From Microbacterium invictum (lineage in GTDB: Bacteria; Actinomycetota; Actinomycetes; Actinomycetales; Microbacteriaceae), in the NCBI RefSeq assembly GCF_014197265.1, contig NZ_JACIFH010000001.1, positions 1,550,001 through 1,614,000 on the forward strand: 64,000 nt of DNA. Reading direction: 5' to 3'. The notes under the pieces are model-generated. The model was given only the letters and a program-made list of their open reading frames with translations, was not told the origin of the DNA and did not search any database. Positions 9,354 to 17,017 of the stretch are shown piece after piece. The position numbers and the translations under genes were made by a program. Position 1 is the first letter of the stretch; every line of letters begins with the position of its first letter.

Positions 9354-10691
9354 ATGACCACCGCCGGGTATTCCCCTCAGTTCCCCGCCACGGGTGTCGC
9401 CTGGCCTGCGCCCGCGGCAGACGCTCCCGTGCACGCCACCGTGACCGTGCCCGGTTCGAAGTCGCTCACCAACCGCGAGCTGGTGCTGGCCGCCCTCGCC
9501 GACGGGCCGAGCCTGCTGGTCGCTCCCCTGCATTCCGACGACTCCGACCGCATGATCGGCGCGCTGCGCACGCTCGGCGTGCAGGTCGAGCAGGTCGAGG
9601 GTGCGGGCGAGTTCGGCCCCGATCTCGAGGTGACGCCGCCGGCTGCATTCGCCGGCGACACGGTCGTGGACTGCGGCCAGGCCGGCACGGTGATGCGCTT
9701 CGTCGCGCCGCTGGCCGGGTACGCCGTCGGGGACGTGACCCTCACCGCAGCCGAGAACGCCCTCCACCGTCCGATGGGCTCGATGATCAAGGGCCTGCGC
9801 GAGATCGGCGTGGACATCGACGACGGCGGCAGCTGGACGCTGCCGTTCACCGTCCGCGGGCGTGGGCACATCCGCGGCGGCGAGGTCACCATCGATGCGA
9901 GCGCGTCCAGCCAGTTCGTATCGGGTCTGCTGCTGAGCGCGCCCCGGTTCGACGTCGGCCTGCGCCTCACCCACGAGGGCGAGCGGCTGCCCAGTCAGCC
10001 CCACATCGACATGACGATCGAAGCGCTCGCGCGCCGCGGGGTGCACGTCGAGCACCCGAACGCGCACGAGTGGGTCGTCCCCGCCGGGCACCTGCGCGGC
10101 AAGGAGATCGCCATCGAGCCCGATCTGTCCAACGCGGCGCCGTTCCTGGCATCCGCTCTGGTCACCGGCGGCTCCGTGACCGTGCCGGGCTGGCCGGCGC
10201 ACTCCACCCAGCCGGGCGGACTGCTCTCCGATATCCTGTCGCTCCTCGGTGCGCGCACGTCGCGCCGCGCCGGCGCCCTCACCGTGACCGGCGGCGACCG
10301 CATCGCCGGTGTCGATCTGGACCTGTCGGCGGCCAGCGAGCTCACCCCCGTCCTGTTCGCGCTCGCGGCCTTCGCCGACGCCCCCACGACCCTGCACGGC
10401 ATCGGCCACATCCGCGGGCACGAGACCGACCGCATCGCGGCGCTCGTGGCGAACCTGCGCGCGCTCGGCGGTCACGCCGAAGAGCTGCCCGACGGCATCC
10501 GCGTGGTCCCCCGGCCCCTCCGCGGCGGCGTGTGGCGCGCGTTCGACGATCATCGCATCGCGCAGGCCGGGGCGGTCATCGGACTGGGCGTCCCGGGTGT
10601 CGAGATCGACGACATCCGCTCCACCGCGAAGACCATGCCGCAGTTCCCCGAGCTGTGGCGACGGATGCTGGACGGAGACGGGCCGCAGTGA
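9354..10691 (+). CDS. aroA: 3-phosphoshikimate 1-carboxyvinyltransferase (EPSP synthase)
   Basis: 445-residue cytosolic enzyme of the shikimate pathway that joins phosphoenolpyruvate to shikimate 3-phosphate, the step inhibited by glyphosate. The N-terminal substrate loop VPGSKSLTNRELVLAALADG is at about residues 31-50. GQAGTVMRFVAPLAGY is near 108, and the C-terminal IRGHETDRIAAL replaces the common RxKESDR form. HRIAQAGAVIGL is near the end. Length is normal. Transcription appears leaderless. rsgA follows after 16 bp, an arrangement shared with mycobacteria (Rv3227/Rv3228). Confidence 0.95.
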   Translation: MTTAGYSPQFPATGVAWPAPAADAPVHATVTVPGSKSLTNRELVLAALADGPSLLVAPLHSDDSDRMIGALRTLGVQVEQVEGAGEFGPDLEVTPPAAFAGDTVVDCGQAGTVMRFVAPLAGYAVGDVTLTAAENALHRPMGSMIKGLREIGVDIDDGGSWTLPFTVRGRGHIRGGEVTIDASASSQFVSGLLLSAPRFDVGLRLTHEGERLPSQPHIDMTIEALARRGVHVEHPNAHEWVVPAGHLRGKEIAIEPDLSNAAPFLASALVTGGSVTVPGWPAHSTQPGGLLSDILSLLGARTSRRAGALTVTGGDRIAGVDLDLSAASELTPVLFALAAFADAPTTLHGIGHIRGHETDRIAALVANLRALGGHAEELPDGIRVVPRPLRGGVWRAFDDHRIAQAGAVIGLGVPGVEIDDIRSTAKTMPQFPELWRRMLDGDGPQ

Positions 10692-10707
10692 CCGGACGGC
10701 GCACCGC

Positions 10708-11742
10708 GTGAGCTGGCTCGGCGACGACGACGACGAACCGGAGTTCGACGAGTCCGACATCCGGGTCCGCCCGAATCCCAAAGCCAACCGCCCGCGCACC
10801 AAGCGCCGCCCCGCCCATGCCGACGCGCAGGTCGCCCGCGTGCTCGGCGTCGACCGCGGCCGCTACACGGTACTGGTCGACGAAGACGGCCCCGACGAGC
10901 ATCGCGTGCTCGCCAGTCGCGCGCGCGAGCTGCGCAAGCAGGCGATCGTCAACGGCGACCGGGCCCGCATCGTGGGCGACATCTCAGGCGCCGAGGGCAC
11001 GCTGGCGCGGATCGTGGGCATCGAGCCGCGCACCTCACTGCTGCGCCGCAGCGCCGACGACACCGACCAGGTCGAGCGCATCATCGTCGCCAACGCCGAC
11101 CAGATGCTCATCGTCGTGGCCGCCGCCGACCCCGAGCCGCGGCCGCGCCTGGTCGACCGCTATCTCATCGCGGCTCTGGATGCCGGCATCCACCCCCTGC
11201 TCGTCGTCACCAAGACCGATCTCGCGGACCCTGCCGACTTCCTCGCGAACTTCGAGGGACTCGACGACCTCGAAGTGCTCACGAGCCGAGAGGACCGGAT
11301 GCCGGTGGACGAGATCGGCGCGCGCCTGTCCGGCCACGCGACGGTGTTCGTCGGCCACTCGGGCGTGGGCAAGTCCACCCTCGTGAATGCTCTCGTGCCC
11401 AGCGCCGAGCGTGCCACCGGGCACGTCAACGAGGTCACCGGGCGCGGACGCCACACCTCCAGCTCGGCGGTGTCGCTGCGCTACGAGGGTGAGGCGGGGC
11501 GCGGCTGGGTCATCGACACCCCCGGCGTCCGCTCGTTCGGGCTCGGGCACGTCAATCCCGCCAACATCCTGAAGGCGTTCACGGACCTCGCCCTCGTCGC
11601 CGAAGCGTGCCCGCGCGGGTGCACCCACCGGGCCGACGCGCCCGACTGCGCGATCGCCGAGGCCGTCGCCGACGGGCGGCTGGGCGAGCGCGGACCTGCG
11701 CGTCTGGACTCGCTGCAACGGCTGCTCGAGACCTTCCACTGA
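10708..11742 (+). CDS. rsgA: Ribosome small-subunit-dependent GTPase A
   Basis: 344-residue circularly permuted GTPase that helps the late maturation of the 30S subunit. An acidic N-terminus leads into an OB fold at about residues 45-110. The G4 motif appears as TKTD (about 169) before the P-loop GHSGVGKST (about 216), which is the permuted order. The C-terminal zinc finger has CPRGCTH and a later Cys in APDCAI. GTG 10708 is the first start that keeps the usual acidic N-terminus. It is likely co-transcribed with aroA. The coding sequence holds a perfect 16-bp palindrome, TGGATGCCGGCATCCA, at 11177-11192. Confidence 0.93.
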   Translation: MSWLGDDDDEPEFDESDIRVRPNPKANRPRTKRRPAHADAQVARVLGVDRGRYTVLVDEDGPDEHRVLASRARELRKQAIVNGDRARIVGDISGAEGTLARIVGIEPRTSLLRRSADDTDQVERIIVANADQMLIVVAAADPEPRPRLVDRYLIAALDAGIHPLLVVTKTDLADPADFLANFEGLDDLEVLTSREDRMPVDEIGARLSGHATVFVGHSGVGKSTLVNALVPSAERATGHVNEVTGRGRHTSSSAVSLRYEGEAGRGWVIDTPGVRSFGLGHVNPANILKAFTDLALVAEACPRGCTHRADAPDCAIAEAVADGRLGERGPARLDSLQRLLETFH

Positions 11743-11750
11743 GCGTCTCG

Positions 11751-11756
11751 TAGGCT
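11751..11756 (+). promoter_or_regulatory. -10-like element of bcp (leaderless type)
   Basis: TAGGCT is placed 6 nt before the bcp ATG and 8 bp after the rsgA stop. The spacing puts the probable transcript start on the start codon. Confidence 0.5.
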
Positions 11757-11762
11757 GGGAGC

Positions 11763-12224
11763 ATGCCTCTTCAGACCGGATCGCCTGCCCCCGACTTCAC
11801 CCTGCCCGACCAGGACGGCCGTGACGTGCGGCTCAGCGACCTGCGCGGCGGACGCGTCATCCTGTTCTTCTACCCGGCGGCGATGACCCCCGGGTGCACG
11901 ACCGAGGCGTGCGACTTCCGCGACTCGCTCGCACCCCTGCAGGCGGCCGGCTACACGGTGCTGGGAATCTCCCGCGATGCGCCCGCGAAGCAGCGGGAGT
12001 TCCGTGAGCGCGACGGGCTCACCTACGACCTGTTGAGCGATCCCGACCATGCGGTGCACCTGGCGTACGGCGCCTGGGGCGAGAAGATGAACTACGGCAA
12101 GAAGATCGAGGGCGTCATCCGCTCCACCGTCGTCATCGACGAGGACGGCGCGATCGCCCATGCGCTGACGAACGTCAAGGCGACCGGGCACGTCGCCCGG
12201 CTGCGGCGACTCCTCGAGGTCTGA
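11763..12224 (+). CDS. bcp: Thioredoxin-dependent thiol peroxidase (Bcp/PrxQ peroxiredoxin)
   Basis: 153-residue cytosolic peroxiredoxin that reduces hydrogen peroxide and organic hydroperoxides with electrons from thioredoxin. The active site PGCTTEACDF carries the peroxidatic Cys45, and Cys50 sits five residues on, the same spacing as the resolving Cys of E. coli Bcp. The fold begins with APDFTLPDQDGRDVRLSDLRG. Length is normal. It fits with the nearby SigR/RsrA thiol-stress pair, although SigR control is not shown by the sequence. Confidence 0.93.
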   Translation: MPLQTGSPAPDFTLPDQDGRDVRLSDLRGGRVILFFYPAAMTPGCTTEACDFRDSLAPLQAAGYTVLGISRDAPAKQREFRERDGLTYDLLSDPDHAVHLAYGAWGEKMNYGKKIEGVIRSTVVIDEDGAIAHALTNVKATGHVARLRRLLEV

Positions 12225-12246
12225 CCCGGCCCGAAGACCCGGCGAT

Positions 12247-12648
12247 TCAGCGGGCGCCGTCGGCGGCGGGTTCGCGGCGTCTGCCCGCGGCCCGCACGCC
12301 CAGCACGAGGCACACCAGCACGATGACGGCCGGCACTGCGAGCTGCACGGCGAGGATGGGCTGACCGTACGATCCGGTCGCCGCGCCGAGCGCCACCGCA
12401 AGGATCAGCAGCTGCGCGACGATGCCGCCCGATCGTCCCCACGAAGCGCCCCGCCAGGTGGCGATGCCGAAGCCGAGCACGGCCGCGGCGCCGATCGTCG
12501 TCAGCACGATGAGCGCCAGCGACGTGGGCAGCAAGCCGGCATCCCCCGATACGAGCGCAGCGATCTCCCAGCCGACGATGAGCAGCAGGCCCAGCCCCTC
12601 CAGGCCGAGCAGCACCGCGGCGACGCGTTCGACGAGGGTGGTCCGCAT
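12247..12648 (-). CDS. Small four-helix membrane protein, function unknown
   Basis: 133-residue protein with about four hydrophobic segments: AAVLLGLEGLGLLLIVGWEIAALV, a central pair around LALIVLTTIGAAAVLGFGI and VAQLLILAVALG, and AVPAVIVLVCLVLGV near the end. The tail is basic. It resembles short integral-membrane hypothetical proteins common in Microbacteriaceae and has no catalytic motif. ATG 12648 was chosen because AGGAGG lies upstream and the helix begins soon after; longer in-frame starts would add a basic non-membrane leader. It is convergent with bcp and divergent from whiB1. I do not recognise a function. Confidence 0.7.
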   Translation of the reverse strand: MRTTLVERVAAVLLGLEGLGLLLIVGWEIAALVSGDAGLLPTSLALIVLTTIGAAAVLGFGIATWRGASWGRSGGIVAQLLILAVALGAATGSYGQPILAVQLAVPAVIVLVCLVLGVRAAGRRREPAADGAR

Positions 12649-12844
12649 GCGGCGGGAGCCTCCTGGGTTCGCTCGACCGCTGCGCGACGCCGGTGCGCGC
12701 GTGCAGGGAACGCCCAGCCAATCCAACAGAAACTGCCGAATTAACCCTTGATTCACCTGGCCGTGCGTGCGACGATTGAGGAAGCGTGTGCTCCCACAGC
12801 GCAGTGGGGCGAGCATTCTGCTCGCACACCCACCAGGGTACCGG

Positions 12845-12863
12845 ACATCACGTCATGTGATGT
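12845..12863. promoter_or_regulatory. Inverted repeat upstream of whiB1, probable operator
   Basis: ACATCAC and GTGATGT are perfect 7-bp arms around a 5-nt centre (GTCAT). The repeat ends 56 bp before the whiB1 ATG, a good position for a regulator site in a promoter. The arm orientation (TCAC...GTGA) is opposite to a CRP/GlxR site (TGTGA...TCACA), so CRP is not the obvious ligand. The 270-bp gap 12649-12919 holds no other feature I can support. Confidence 0.5.
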
Positions 12864-12919
12864 TCGCTCCCGTCACCCGAGAAACGCACACTTTCCATCC
12901 CGCATCAAGGAGCACCCCT

Positions 12920-13168
12920 ATGGATTGGCGCGACAAAGCCGCCTGCCTGACTGTCGACCCCGAGCTGTTCTTCCCCGTGGGGAACACCGGTCCCGCTGTA
13001 GACCAGATCGAGAAGGCCAAAGCCGTGTGCGCACGGTGCACGGTCACCGAGATCTGCCTGCAGTACGCGCTGGAGAGCGGTCAGGACTCGGGCGTCTGGG
13101 GCGGCCTGTCGGAGGACGAGCGTCGCGCCCTGAAGCGCCGCGCCGCCCGCGCCCGTCGCGCCAGCTGA
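12920..13168 (+). CDS. whiB1: WhiB1-type iron-sulfur transcription factor
   Basis: 82-residue WhiB-like protein. The four [4Fe-4S] cysteines are at positions 9, 37, 40 and 46, as in mycobacterial WhiB1. The tryptophan-rich turn GVWGG and the basic C-terminus RRALKRRAARARR complete the family pattern. WhiB1 proteins bind the primary sigma factor and respond to nitric oxide through the cluster. AAGGAG lies upstream of the ATG at good spacing. It faces pdtaS across a terminator, the same neighbour as in M. tuberculosis (Rv3219/Rv3220c), which supports the WhiB1 assignment. Confidence 0.93.
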   Translation: MDWRDKAACLTVDPELFFPVGNTGPAVDQIEKAKAVCARCTVTEICLQYALESGQDSGVWGGLSEDERRALKRRAARARRAS

Positions 13169-13202
13169 TCGCGCGACATCGAGGGCCCTCTCGGGGGTAG
13201 CA

Positions 13203-13233
13203 GAAGGCCTGCGGGGTGACCCCTCAGGCCTTC
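13203..13233. terminator. Bidirectional hairpin between whiB1 and pdtaS
   Basis: GAAGGCCTG and CAGGCCTTC form a perfect 9-bp outer stem, and GGGG/CCCC closes an inner stem with a TGA loop. The hairpin overlaps the last codons of pdtaS and lies 34 bp after whiB1, so it can end both transcripts. Confidence 0.75.
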
Positions 13234-14711
13234 GCTATGTAGCGCAGCGGGATGTCGATCGTCACCTCGGTGCCGCTGCCCACCAGGGTGTGCCAGTCGA
13301 TTGTGCCGCTGAGCTCCCCCTGGATGAGGGTGCGCACGATCTGCGTCCCGAGGCCGCGGCCGACCTGACCCTCCGGAAGACCGACCCCGGTGTCGCGCAC
13401 CTTCACCGCGAGCCGCTCGTCGGTGCGTTCGGCGACGATCTCGACGTCGCCCTCGGAGTCCTTCAGCCCGTGCTCGACGGCGTTGGTCACCAGCTCGGTC
13501 AACGCGAGTGCGAGCGGCGTCGCGTACTCGCTCGGCAGCGTGCCGAAGATGCCGGTCTTGTGGGTGCGCGCTCGGGTGTTGGGCGAGGCGGCAACCTCGG
13601 CGACGAGCTTGAGCACCTGGTTGAACACCTCGTCGAAGTCGACGTCCTGCGCCAGGCCGGACGACAGCGTGTCGTGGACCACGGCGATCGCCGACACCCG
13701 TCGCATCGCCTGGGTGAGCGCCTCGCGGGCCTCGTCGGAGTGCGTCCGGCGCGCTTGGATGCGCAGCAGCGACGCGACGGTCTGCAGGTTGTTCTTGACG
13801 CGGTGGTGGATCTCCCGGATCGTCGCGTCCTTGGTGATGAGCTCCTGCTCCTGGTGGCGGATCTCGGTGACGTCGCGGCACAGCACGATCGCGCCGGTGC
13901 GGGTGCCGTGATCCTTCAGCGGGATGGTGCGCAGCGACACCGTCACCCCGCGCGCGTCGAGGTCGGCACGCCACGGTGCGCGGCCGGCCATGACGATCGG
14001 GAGGGACTCGTCGAACTGGCGTGCCGCGGGCAGGATCTGGGTGGCGACCTCGATGAGGGACTCCCCCTCGAGCTCGTCGTCGAAGCCGAGGCGGTTGAAC
14101 GCCGACAGCGCGTTCGGGCTCGCGAAGGTGGCGATCCCGTCCACGTCGATGCGGATCAGGCCGTCCGATGCGCGCGGCGCCCCGCGACGGGGCGACGTCG
14201 GCGCGGCGAGGTCGGGGAAGCCCGCGGAGGCCACCATGCCGAACAGGTCGTCGGCGCAGTCGTTGAAGGTGATCTGCTGCCGCGACGGCGTGCGCGCCTC
14301 GCCGAGGTTGGTGTGCCGGGTGAGCACGCCGATGATCGTGGCCGCCCGTCCCTCGATGGCGGTCTCGCGCACGATGGGGACGGCGCGGACCCGGGTCGGG
14401 GTCTCTTCGAACCAGTCTGGGGAGGCGGAGTCGACGATGCGGCCGTGGGTGAATGCGTCGGTGACCTGAGTGCGCCACTGCGGACGCACGAGGTCTCCGA
14501 CGATGTCACGGTAGAAGAGGGTCGCGGCGCCGCTGGGGCGGGTGTGCGCGACGGCGATGAATGAGTCGTCCGCCGTCGGCACCCAGATCACGATGTCGGC
14601 GAACGCCAGGTCGGCGAGCAGCTGACCGTCCCCCGCCAGCCGATGGAGCCATTCGACATCGGCTTCGGTGGAACGGCCCTGGGCGTAGAGGAGATCGCTG
14701 AGCGTCGACAC
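13224..14711 (-). CDS. pdtaS: PdtaS-type sensor histidine kinase (GAF-PAS-HisKA_2-HATPase)
   Basis: 495-residue soluble kinase of the twitching EutW/PdtaS class. There is no membrane segment. The N-terminal GAF-like domain covers about residues 1-150 and a PAS-like domain about 180-290. The HisKA_2 phosphorylation box is EIHHRVKNNLQTVASLL (His near 301). The ATPase domain has ELVTNAVEHGL and RDTGVGLPEGQVGRGLGTQIV. In mycobacteria PdtaS pairs with PdtaR, an RNA-binding ANTAR antiterminator, and senses metals or nitric oxide; no pdtaR lies here. It starts with GTG 9 bp after the CpaE-like gene and is probably the third gene of that operon. Confidence 0.92.
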   Translation of the reverse strand: MSTLSDLLYAQGRSTEADVEWLHRLAGDGQLLADLAFADIVIWVPTADDSFIAVAHTRPSGAATLFYRDIVGDLVRPQWRTQVTDAFTHGRIVDSASPDWFEETPTRVRAVPIVRETAIEGRAATIIGVLTRHTNLGEARTPSRQQITFNDCADDLFGMVASAGFPDLAAPTSPRRGAPRASDGLIRIDVDGIATFASPNALSAFNRLGFDDELEGESLIEVATQILPAARQFDESLPIVMAGRAPWRADLDARGVTVSLRTIPLKDHGTRTGAIVLCRDVTEIRHQEQELITKDATIREIHHRVKNNLQTVASLLRIQARRTHSDEAREALTQAMRRVSAIAVVHDTLSSGLAQDVDFDEVFNQVLKLVAEVAASPNTRARTHKTGIFGTLPSEYATPLALALTELVTNAVEHGLKDSEGDVEIVAERTDERLAVKVRDTGVGLPEGQVGRGLGTQIVRTLIQGELSGTIDWHTLVGSGTEVTIDIPLRYIAKA

Positions 14712-14720
14712 GGATTCAGC

Positions 14721-15992
14721 CTACGGGGCCGCGACGCGGGAGGACGCCCGCGCCGGTCGCGCCACGAGGCTCCGGCGCTGCCGCTCGCGACGGACCGGCG
14801 CCACCCGCTCGGCCGGCGCCACCGTCTCGCCGACGAAGCGACGCACGGCTGCGGTCAGCGACGATCGCGGGGACGTGTGCGCGACAGGCCGCGCAGCCAG
14901 CAGCCCGGCGTCGGCCGCTTTGGCGTCCCACGGCACGAACCACACGTCCCTGACGCCCACGAAACGCTCGAGTGCGCGCCGCACCTGACCGCGCGCATCG
15001 ATGCCGAGGGCGCCCGGGCGGGTCTTGTTCACCACGACGCGCACCGGTGCCGCCCCGACGAGGGAGCGCAATTCCGGGTACCCGCGCACGAACCGCGCCA
15101 CACCGACCGGATCCGCCGCCACGACGGCCACGACCACGTCCGCACTGCCGAGCGCGGCGAGAGTGGCGGCGTTGCGGCGCGGTCCGTCGAGATCGCTCAC
15201 GATCTCCTCATCGCGCTCGAGGGAAGCGGCCACGTCGACGACGACGTCGTCGGCCCAGTCCCGGCAGACATCCAGGGCCGCACGGACCCGCTCGGCGCCG
15301 AGCTCCGGCCAGCGACCCGGCCGGTTCAGGCCGGTGAGCACGTCCACGTCGCCGAGCGATGTGGAGATGCGATCGAGTTCGGTGACCGTCAGCGCACCGC
15401 GCTCGGCCTGCCGGCACGCCGCCGCGAACCCAGGCCCCTCGTCAGGCAGCCCCGTGGTCAGCGCCAGCGCGGGGGCGTGGGAATCGGCATCCACCAGCCC
15501 CACGTGACGCCCGTCGCGGGCGAGCTCGCACGCCAGCTCCACGGCGATCGTGGTCCGCCCCGGCGCACCTTCGGGCCCCCACACGACGATGACGCGTCCG
15601 CGCCCGGCGGGCGTGCTCGACCCGGGGTCGGATGCCACCGGAGCCAGCAGATCGGCCGCAGCCACCTCGAACGGGAACGACGCCAGTCCGAACATCGCCG
15701 CCAGGCGGCGATCGGCGTCGCGCTCGCAGAGCGGCGCGACCCTGACGCCGAACCGGTCGCAGGCGCGCACCAGCTCGGCGGTGAGGGTGGACCTGTCGGC
15801 TTCGACGATCAGCAGGTCGGCGCGGGACAGCTCGGCCAGCAGCTCGGCGGCCTCGGGACCCGCCATGGCGTCGGCGACCGCACCGGCCGGCGCCCCGGCA
15901 TCCACCATCGTCCGCACGTCCACGTCGTCGGCGCGCAGGCGCTCCACGAGGGCACGGCCGCGCGCACCGTCGACCGCGGCGACCACCCTCAT
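14721..15992 (-). CDS. CpaE/ParA-like P-loop ATPase
   Basis: 423-residue protein. Residues 1-125 form a receiver-like N-terminal region without obvious phospho-acceptor. Residues 132-380 form a MinD/ParA-type ATPase with a deviant Walker A, WGPEGAPGRTTIAVELA, and the switch region VGLVDADSHAPAL, then DDVVVDVAA and VVVNKTRPG. The C-terminus is basic. Proteins of this shape (CpaE) place or run tight-adherence pili, but no other pilus genes lie nearby. It overlaps the preceding SAF-domain gene by 4 nt and is followed by pdtaS after 9 bp. The role is inferred only from domain similarity. Confidence 0.8.
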   Translation of the reverse strand: MRVVAAVDGARGRALVERLRADDVDVRTMVDAGAPAGAVADAMAGPEAAELLAELSRADLLIVEADRSTLTAELVRACDRFGVRVAPLCERDADRRLAAMFGLASFPFEVAAADLLAPVASDPGSSTPAGRGRVIVVWGPEGAPGRTTIAVELACELARDGRHVGLVDADSHAPALALTTGLPDEGPGFAAACRQAERGALTVTELDRISTSLGDVDVLTGLNRPGRWPELGAERVRAALDVCRDWADDVVVDVAASLERDEEIVSDLDGPRRNAATLAALGSADVVVAVVAADPVGVARFVRGYPELRSLVGAAPVRVVVNKTRPGALGIDARGQVRRALERFVGVRDVWFVPWDAKAADAGLLAARPVAHTSPRSSLTAAVRRFVGETVAPAERVAPVRRERQRRSLVARPARASSRVAAP

Positions 15993-16618
15993 CGCGCACT
16001 CCCCGCCGTCGGCACCACGGACAACCGGGCGTCGGCGGCGATCGCTGCCAGCGCGTCCGCGACAGCGGCGCGGTCGATGACGACCTCGAGCGCTGTGCCG
16101 GAGGTGCCCATCATCGAGTCGTCGCGGGTAACCGAGACGACTGTCGCCGACGGCACCAGGATGCGTGGGGTGTCGAACTCGCCCCGCTCGAGCTGCGGCG
16201 CCGCCCAGATCTCCACCACGGTGCCGGTGGCCACCGCGCTGGGCACCTCCCCCGCGCTGCGCAGGCTGATGGTGGTGGTCACCGCCCGCTCGGCGTCGTC
16301 GATGGCGGTGAGCGGCACGAGCTCACCGGCCTCGATCGTTCGGACGGCGACCGCGCCGGGCTCGAGCGTGGTGGGAGTCGCATAGGTCTCGGCAGTGGCC
16401 CCCAGGGCGACCTCGACCACATGCAGGTCGTCGGCGACCACGGTGTCACCGGGGACGAGCGTGCGCGCGGCGGCGAACACCGGCGAGGTCTGTCGTGCGG
16501 TGGCCACGACGAGCCAGACCCCGGCGACCGAGGCGACGATGAGGACCACCCCCAGCAGGAAGCGCGCGTCCGACCAGAACGCGCGCGGACGGGGACGAGC
16601 GGCACCTTCTGCGGTCAT
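15989..16618 (-). CDS. SAF-domain protein, CpaB/RcpC-like, one N-terminal membrane segment
   Basis: 209-residue protein with a basic N-terminus, one membrane segment (FLLGVVLIVASVAGVWLVVA, about residues 20-39) and an extracytoplasmic SAF domain at about 47-115 (AARTLVPGDTVVADDLHVVEV...TIEAGELVPLTAID). This is the layout of CpaB/RcpC pilus-assembly proteins, but it is shorter than typical CpaB. It is the first gene of an operon with the CpaE-like ATPase (4-nt overlap) and pdtaS. No pilin, CpaF or TadB gene is in the window, so a role in pili is only a suggestion. Confidence 0.82.
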   Translation of the reverse strand: MTAEGAARPRPRAFWSDARFLLGVVLIVASVAGVWLVVATARQTSPVFAAARTLVPGDTVVADDLHVVEVALGATAETYATPTTLEPGAVAVRTIEAGELVPLTAIDDAERAVTTTISLRSAGEVPSAVATGTVVEIWAAPQLERGEFDTPRILVPSATVVSVTRDDSMMGTSGTALEVVIDRAAVADALAAIAADARLSVVPTAGSAR

Positions 16619-16657
16619 GCGAACATCGTGGCCCAGAGCCCGCTGAGACGTCGGAGG

Positions 16658-16683
16658 TTATCCACAGGGGCGGCTTATCCACA
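16658..16683 (+). promoter_or_regulatory. Two perfect DnaA boxes in direct repeat
   Basis: TTATCCACA occurs at 16658-16666 and again at 16675-16683 in the same orientation, each followed by GG. Both match the strongest DnaA-box consensus exactly. They lie between the SAF operon start (16618) and the -10 of the small HTH gene (16724). No dnaA, dnaN or AT-rich unwinding region is nearby, so this is not oriC. A one-mismatch copy, TCATCCACA, lies at about 17668. Confidence 0.6.
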
Positions 16684-16723
16684 GGCTGTCGCGTCGTGCG
16701 TGACGGATGTCGTGTGGCGGACG

Positions 16724-16729
16724 GATAAT
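16724..16729 (+). promoter_or_regulatory. -10-like element of the HTH gene (leaderless type)
   Basis: GATAAT is 6 nt before ATG 16736, with no Shine-Dalgarno sequence in between. The fit to TATAAT and the spacing suggest a leaderless transcript. Confidence 0.5.
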
Positions 16730-16735
16730 GGCCAC

Positions 16736-17017
16736 ATGCCCGAAACGCCCGCGGAGGACGTGCGCATGCTCGCGCCCGCTCAGGTCGCCGACGCACTGCA
16801 GCTCGACGTCGACGAAGTCGTCGCGCTGGTGGTCGACGGCAGGCTGCGCGGCGCGAAGGTGGGCCGCCCGGCGCGGTGGCGCATCGAGGCGCCCAGTGTC
16901 GAGGCATACCTCGACGACCAGGCCGAGGAGGCCCGCAGGTTCGCGCTATGGCGGGAGTCCAATGCGGCCAGCTTCCCCGAGCTGTGGGGCCGCGGCACCG
17001 TCCGCAACCCCGACTGA
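16736..17017 (+). CDS. Small helix-turn-helix DNA-binding protein (excisionase/BldC-like)
   Basis: 93-residue protein. MLAPAQVADALQLDVDEVVALVVDGRLRGAKVGR is a MerR/excisionase-type helix-turn-helix at about residues 10-43, followed by WRIEAPSVEAYLDD, the usual end of such domains. A short acidic/aromatic tail follows. Members act as small transcriptional or architectural regulators; the targets are unknown. The start is supported by the -10 element 6 nt upstream. It stands next to two DnaA boxes and converges directly on the next gene, whose stop is adjacent. Confidence 0.8.
   Translation: MPETPAEDVRMLAPAQVADALQLDVDEVVALVVDGRLRGAKVGRPARWRIEAPSVEAYLDDQAEEARRFALWRESNAASFPELWGRGTVRNPD

Noticed and set aside
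16658..16683. Chromosomal origin oriC
   Set aside because: Only two boxes, no AT-rich unwinding region and no dnaA, dnaN or parAB-gidB neighbours.
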